A stretch of 64,000 bases of DNA from Kazachstania africana CBS 2517 (taxonomy: Eukaryota; Ascomycota; Saccharomycetes; Saccharomycetales; Saccharomycetaceae): contig NC_018942.1 in assembly GCF_000304475.1 (NCBI RefSeq), forward strand, positions 434,001 through 498,000, written 5' to 3'. Positions 61,950 through 64,000 of the stretch are shown piece by piece (position 1 is the first letter of the stretch; every line of letters begins with the position of its first letter). A program made the position numbers and the translations under genes. The notes under the pieces were generated by a model. It saw nothing but the letters and a program-made list of their open reading frames with translations, was not told the origin of the DNA and ran no database searches.

Positions 61950-62097
61950 AACTAATTGGAGTTTTTAGAACTGAAACTTCCTAACAGTCCGCAAAATTAA
62001 GCCACAATCTTCCTTCAAGATTCTCAATTTTTGAACGTAAGATTTTTCGAACTTAAAGGAAGATCAGATGGAGTCTTCTCGATAATATTATTGATAT

Positions 62098-62425
62098 TGT
62101 TGTCCATAATATTAAAGATCAGTCAGGTAAGTGGACAAACTCAAATTAGTCAATGTGTATTACCCATAATGCACTGGTTATATATAAAATAATATACAGT
62201 GCGACAAACTTTGATCAAACTTCAGTGTTCACCTGAGCATTTATACGTTTCCCAACACATTTTGATTTACAACAATTCTCATGTTCTAGATTTATAAGTC
62301 AATACGTCGCCATAGTTATGCCACCATATTTATTGCATGATAATATATAGTTGCGTTCATCACGCCACGTTTATTGTTCAATTCGTCTAGAACATTCTAA
62401 ATTCGTCATTCTAACAATCAAAACA
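62098..62425 (-). mobile_element. Solo LTR of the same Ty-like family
   Basis: About 328 bases. On the minus strand it starts TGTTTTGATTGTTAG (62425) and ends TTATGGACAACA (62098), with TG...CA ends. It matches the LTR at 28672-29020 along its length, sharing TCAAAATGTGTT, GTATAAATGCTCAGGTGAAC and the 3' CTGAC-TTTAA-ATTATG block. No flanking internal element and no clear target duplication is seen. It lies about 150 bases upstream of tRNA-Val (relative to tRNA transcription), a normal Ty target window. Confidence 0.8.
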
Positions 62426-63385
62426 TTGAAATGTTAGTGTAATGCCGTGTCCAGGACGCTAGCCTTAATACTTTTACACAAATAATCACACTGTGGATTT
62501 GTACTATTGACTTTTCTAGATGTGGAGAGTTCTCTGCTATTACGCTCAAGAAAATTAAAACATTTGTCAGGGTTCAACCGGAGTTCAGGACGCTAGAAAG
62601 TCCGTTATATTTATCCACAGTTTAAAGATAATAGTGTAGAAACCTAACCCTGAACATGTCGACACGAATGCTACAATGGCTTCTCCATGGCGAGTTGTAC
62701 GTCATATTTAACAGGCGATTTCCAAATATAGAAAAAACCGTAAGATAAGGCTTTAATAAAGTTTGTTCTATAGGGCTTTTGAGTCCATGAGAAAAGTTGC
62801 CTCAAATGGCATTTCTGATTTACGCAGTTGGCCAAGAATCTCATTAGAATTGAATGTAAATAACCATTTTGGGACATATCTCTTACTGTGATAATCGGAG
62901 TAACTCCAAAATTGCACGGCGTTATCAGGACCGCCCCGCTTTGAAAAACAATCTTTGCAATAAATGACGTCTTCGAAAACAGTTCGAAGCAAATCGAACT
63001 AAGAGGTATGAATTCTAGTGTCTCCAACAATAGAGACTCAATTGAGCTACGATTTGTAGATACTTGAGGTTCGAGCAGAAAGGACGTAGAACAGCGGAAA
63101 ATGCCAATAAATCGGAGAAGGTCTTCCAAGATTGCTATTAGTGAAGTTCATATACTAATGAAGAGGAGACTAACTTGCAAGCTCTTTCTTAAACGTATAA
63201 ATAGCTGGCTTTATTCCCAGTCATCACTGATATTTTCATTCCATTTTATCTATATGTTAGGTTATAGAAGAAACATACTATTGCGAATCCATAATCAACA
63301 ACGGTTTATTGATTCCTGAACAGGTATTGACATTTACATTTTACAAAGTCCTTTATTTTATAATTTAAAACAAAATATTCACTAG

Positions 63386-64000
63386 ATGCTGTTTTTTTTA
63401 GCGTTATTCTTCCTCAGCCAAGTCGTCTTTTGTGAACTTTCTCTTCCAGGCACTTCAGGTATGTTGCCATCCTCTGAAACTGACTGGTCAGAAGGAGCTT
63501 TTATGATGACTCATGAAGGTTTCGCTTACTGAGATGGTGATTTGCCTACTGATGTTGCAGACGATCTGGTAAACTCTCTTGGCGATATGTTCGGAGTTGC
63601 TTTTAACGGTGAAATTAATCAAATCTATAAATTGTCTGACTCTGGATATGTTTTCGGTGTTTTTGGAGGTATCCAAATTGATTCTAGTATTACTGCCATG
63701 TTGACAATTGCTAGTATAATGACCACCGAGTTGAATGGTGTTAACAACTATTTCTATCTTGAATCTCATACAGGTGACCCAAAAACTACTTATGGTTTTA
63801 TTGTTGCTACAGAAGAATATGAAGCTTATGTTGATGAGGCTGTGAAGACATGGAGTATGGGTAAGAGTTATGAATTCTACACTAGCACTCAATCCATTGG
63901 TAATGTTAACGTGTGCCAACGACTAGCGGAAGAAGCTTATGCCCCGGTTAACTCAGCCGATTTTGGTGAATGTATCTCGATTTTCTATGATTCGTCGAAG
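63386..64000 (+). pseudogene. Secreted protein with in-frame TGA, partial at right edge
   Basis: ATG 63386 opens a signal peptide (MLFFLALFFLSQVVFC). After 48 codons the frame meets TGA at 63530-63532 (context TAC TGA GAT), then stays open for 156 codons to the window end. The downstream part looks like real protein (KLSDSGYVFGVFGGIQ; ESHTGDPKTTYGFIVATEEY; a few cysteines). I do not recognise the family; a secreted cell-surface or effector-like protein is possible. Either the gene is broken by one nonsense change, or the stop is read through, or the base is wrong in the assembly. The 3' end lies outside the window. Confidence 0.6.

Larger units (their letters stand above)
61775..63385. other. 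Accessory stretch with tRNA-Val and solo LTR
   Basis: Holds tRNA-Val (61876-61949) and a solo LTR (62098-62425). From 62426 to 63385 no supported gene is seen. A minus-strand frame at 62671-63129 begins only at TTG and resembles nothing I know. A short word, AGGACGCTAG, occurs twice (near 62452 and 62587). Confidence 0.5.

Noticed and set aside
62432..62557. Possible second short LTR (TGTTAGTG...AAAACA)
   Set aside because: Only about 125 bases, terminal matches are weak, and there is no second copy in the window.
62671..63129. 152-codon minus-strand frame near the right edge
   Set aside because: It opens at TTG, has no family resemblance, and overlaps other frames of similar length. Remnant coding sequence cannot be excluded but is not supported.

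Overview
The window is nuclear DNA of a budding yeast of the family Saccharomycetaceae. The evidence is AT-rich sequence, short compact genes, introns confined to ribosomal protein genes with GTATGT and TACTAAC signals, classic yeast tRNAs, and long runs of gene order shared with Saccharomyces cerevisiae. Genes that S. cerevisiae splits between whole-genome-duplication sister regions sit together here: HRR25 (chr XVI) follows MNP1 (chr VII), and SCD6 (chr XVI) lies inside a chr VII block. Other genes of the blocks are missing, such as HNM1, NUP57 and MEP1. A post-duplication lineage that lost different copies (Naumovozyma- or Kazachstania-like) fits best, but the species cannot be named from this sequence.

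Layout. 1-17204: SCY1 end, an unnamed membrane protein, a YGL082W-type MINDY protein, MPC1, KXD1, DBP3, RPL7 with an intronic snoRNA, snR39B, MPS2, HSF1, AFT1/AFT2, RPB9, MNP1, HRR25. 17687-28243: YGR122W, tRNA-Asn, COG2, RPS23, YGR117C, SCD6, DAM1, SHY1, YGR111W. 28464-29020: tRNA-Tyr and a solo LTR. 29954-40941: a UBP6-like gene, TSR4, IFM1, LAG2, ATG18, ROG3. 41123-41194: tRNA-Cys. 42177-48387: APQ12, a CAJ1-like gene, TED1, NOT3. 50991-53290: a broken repeat-rich adhesin in a gene-poor stretch. 54519-61774: PDC2, VPS41, TFB5, PET100, SHU2. 61876-64000: tRNA-Val, a second solo LTR of the same family, and a secreted-protein gene with an in-frame TGA that runs off the window.

Most genes are housekeeping: ribosome production (DBP3, TSR4, RPL7, RPS23, the snoRNAs), mitochondria (MPC1, MNP1, SHY1, IFM1, PET100), transcription (HSF1, AFT, RPB9, PDC2, NOT3, TFB5), and membrane traffic or autophagy (COG2, VPS41, ATG18, KXD1, ROG3).

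The most unusual signal is three well-preserved full-length genes whose catalytic residues are gone: the MINDY-type deubiquitinase homologue (Cys to Thr, His to Gln), the UBP6-like gene (Cys, His and third triad residue all replaced), and the CAJ1-like J protein (HPD to LPE). All have active relatives in S. cerevisiae. They look like duplicate copies kept as pseudoenzymes. The second theme is decay in the adhesin and in the secreted-protein gene at the right edge, both in accessory stretches.
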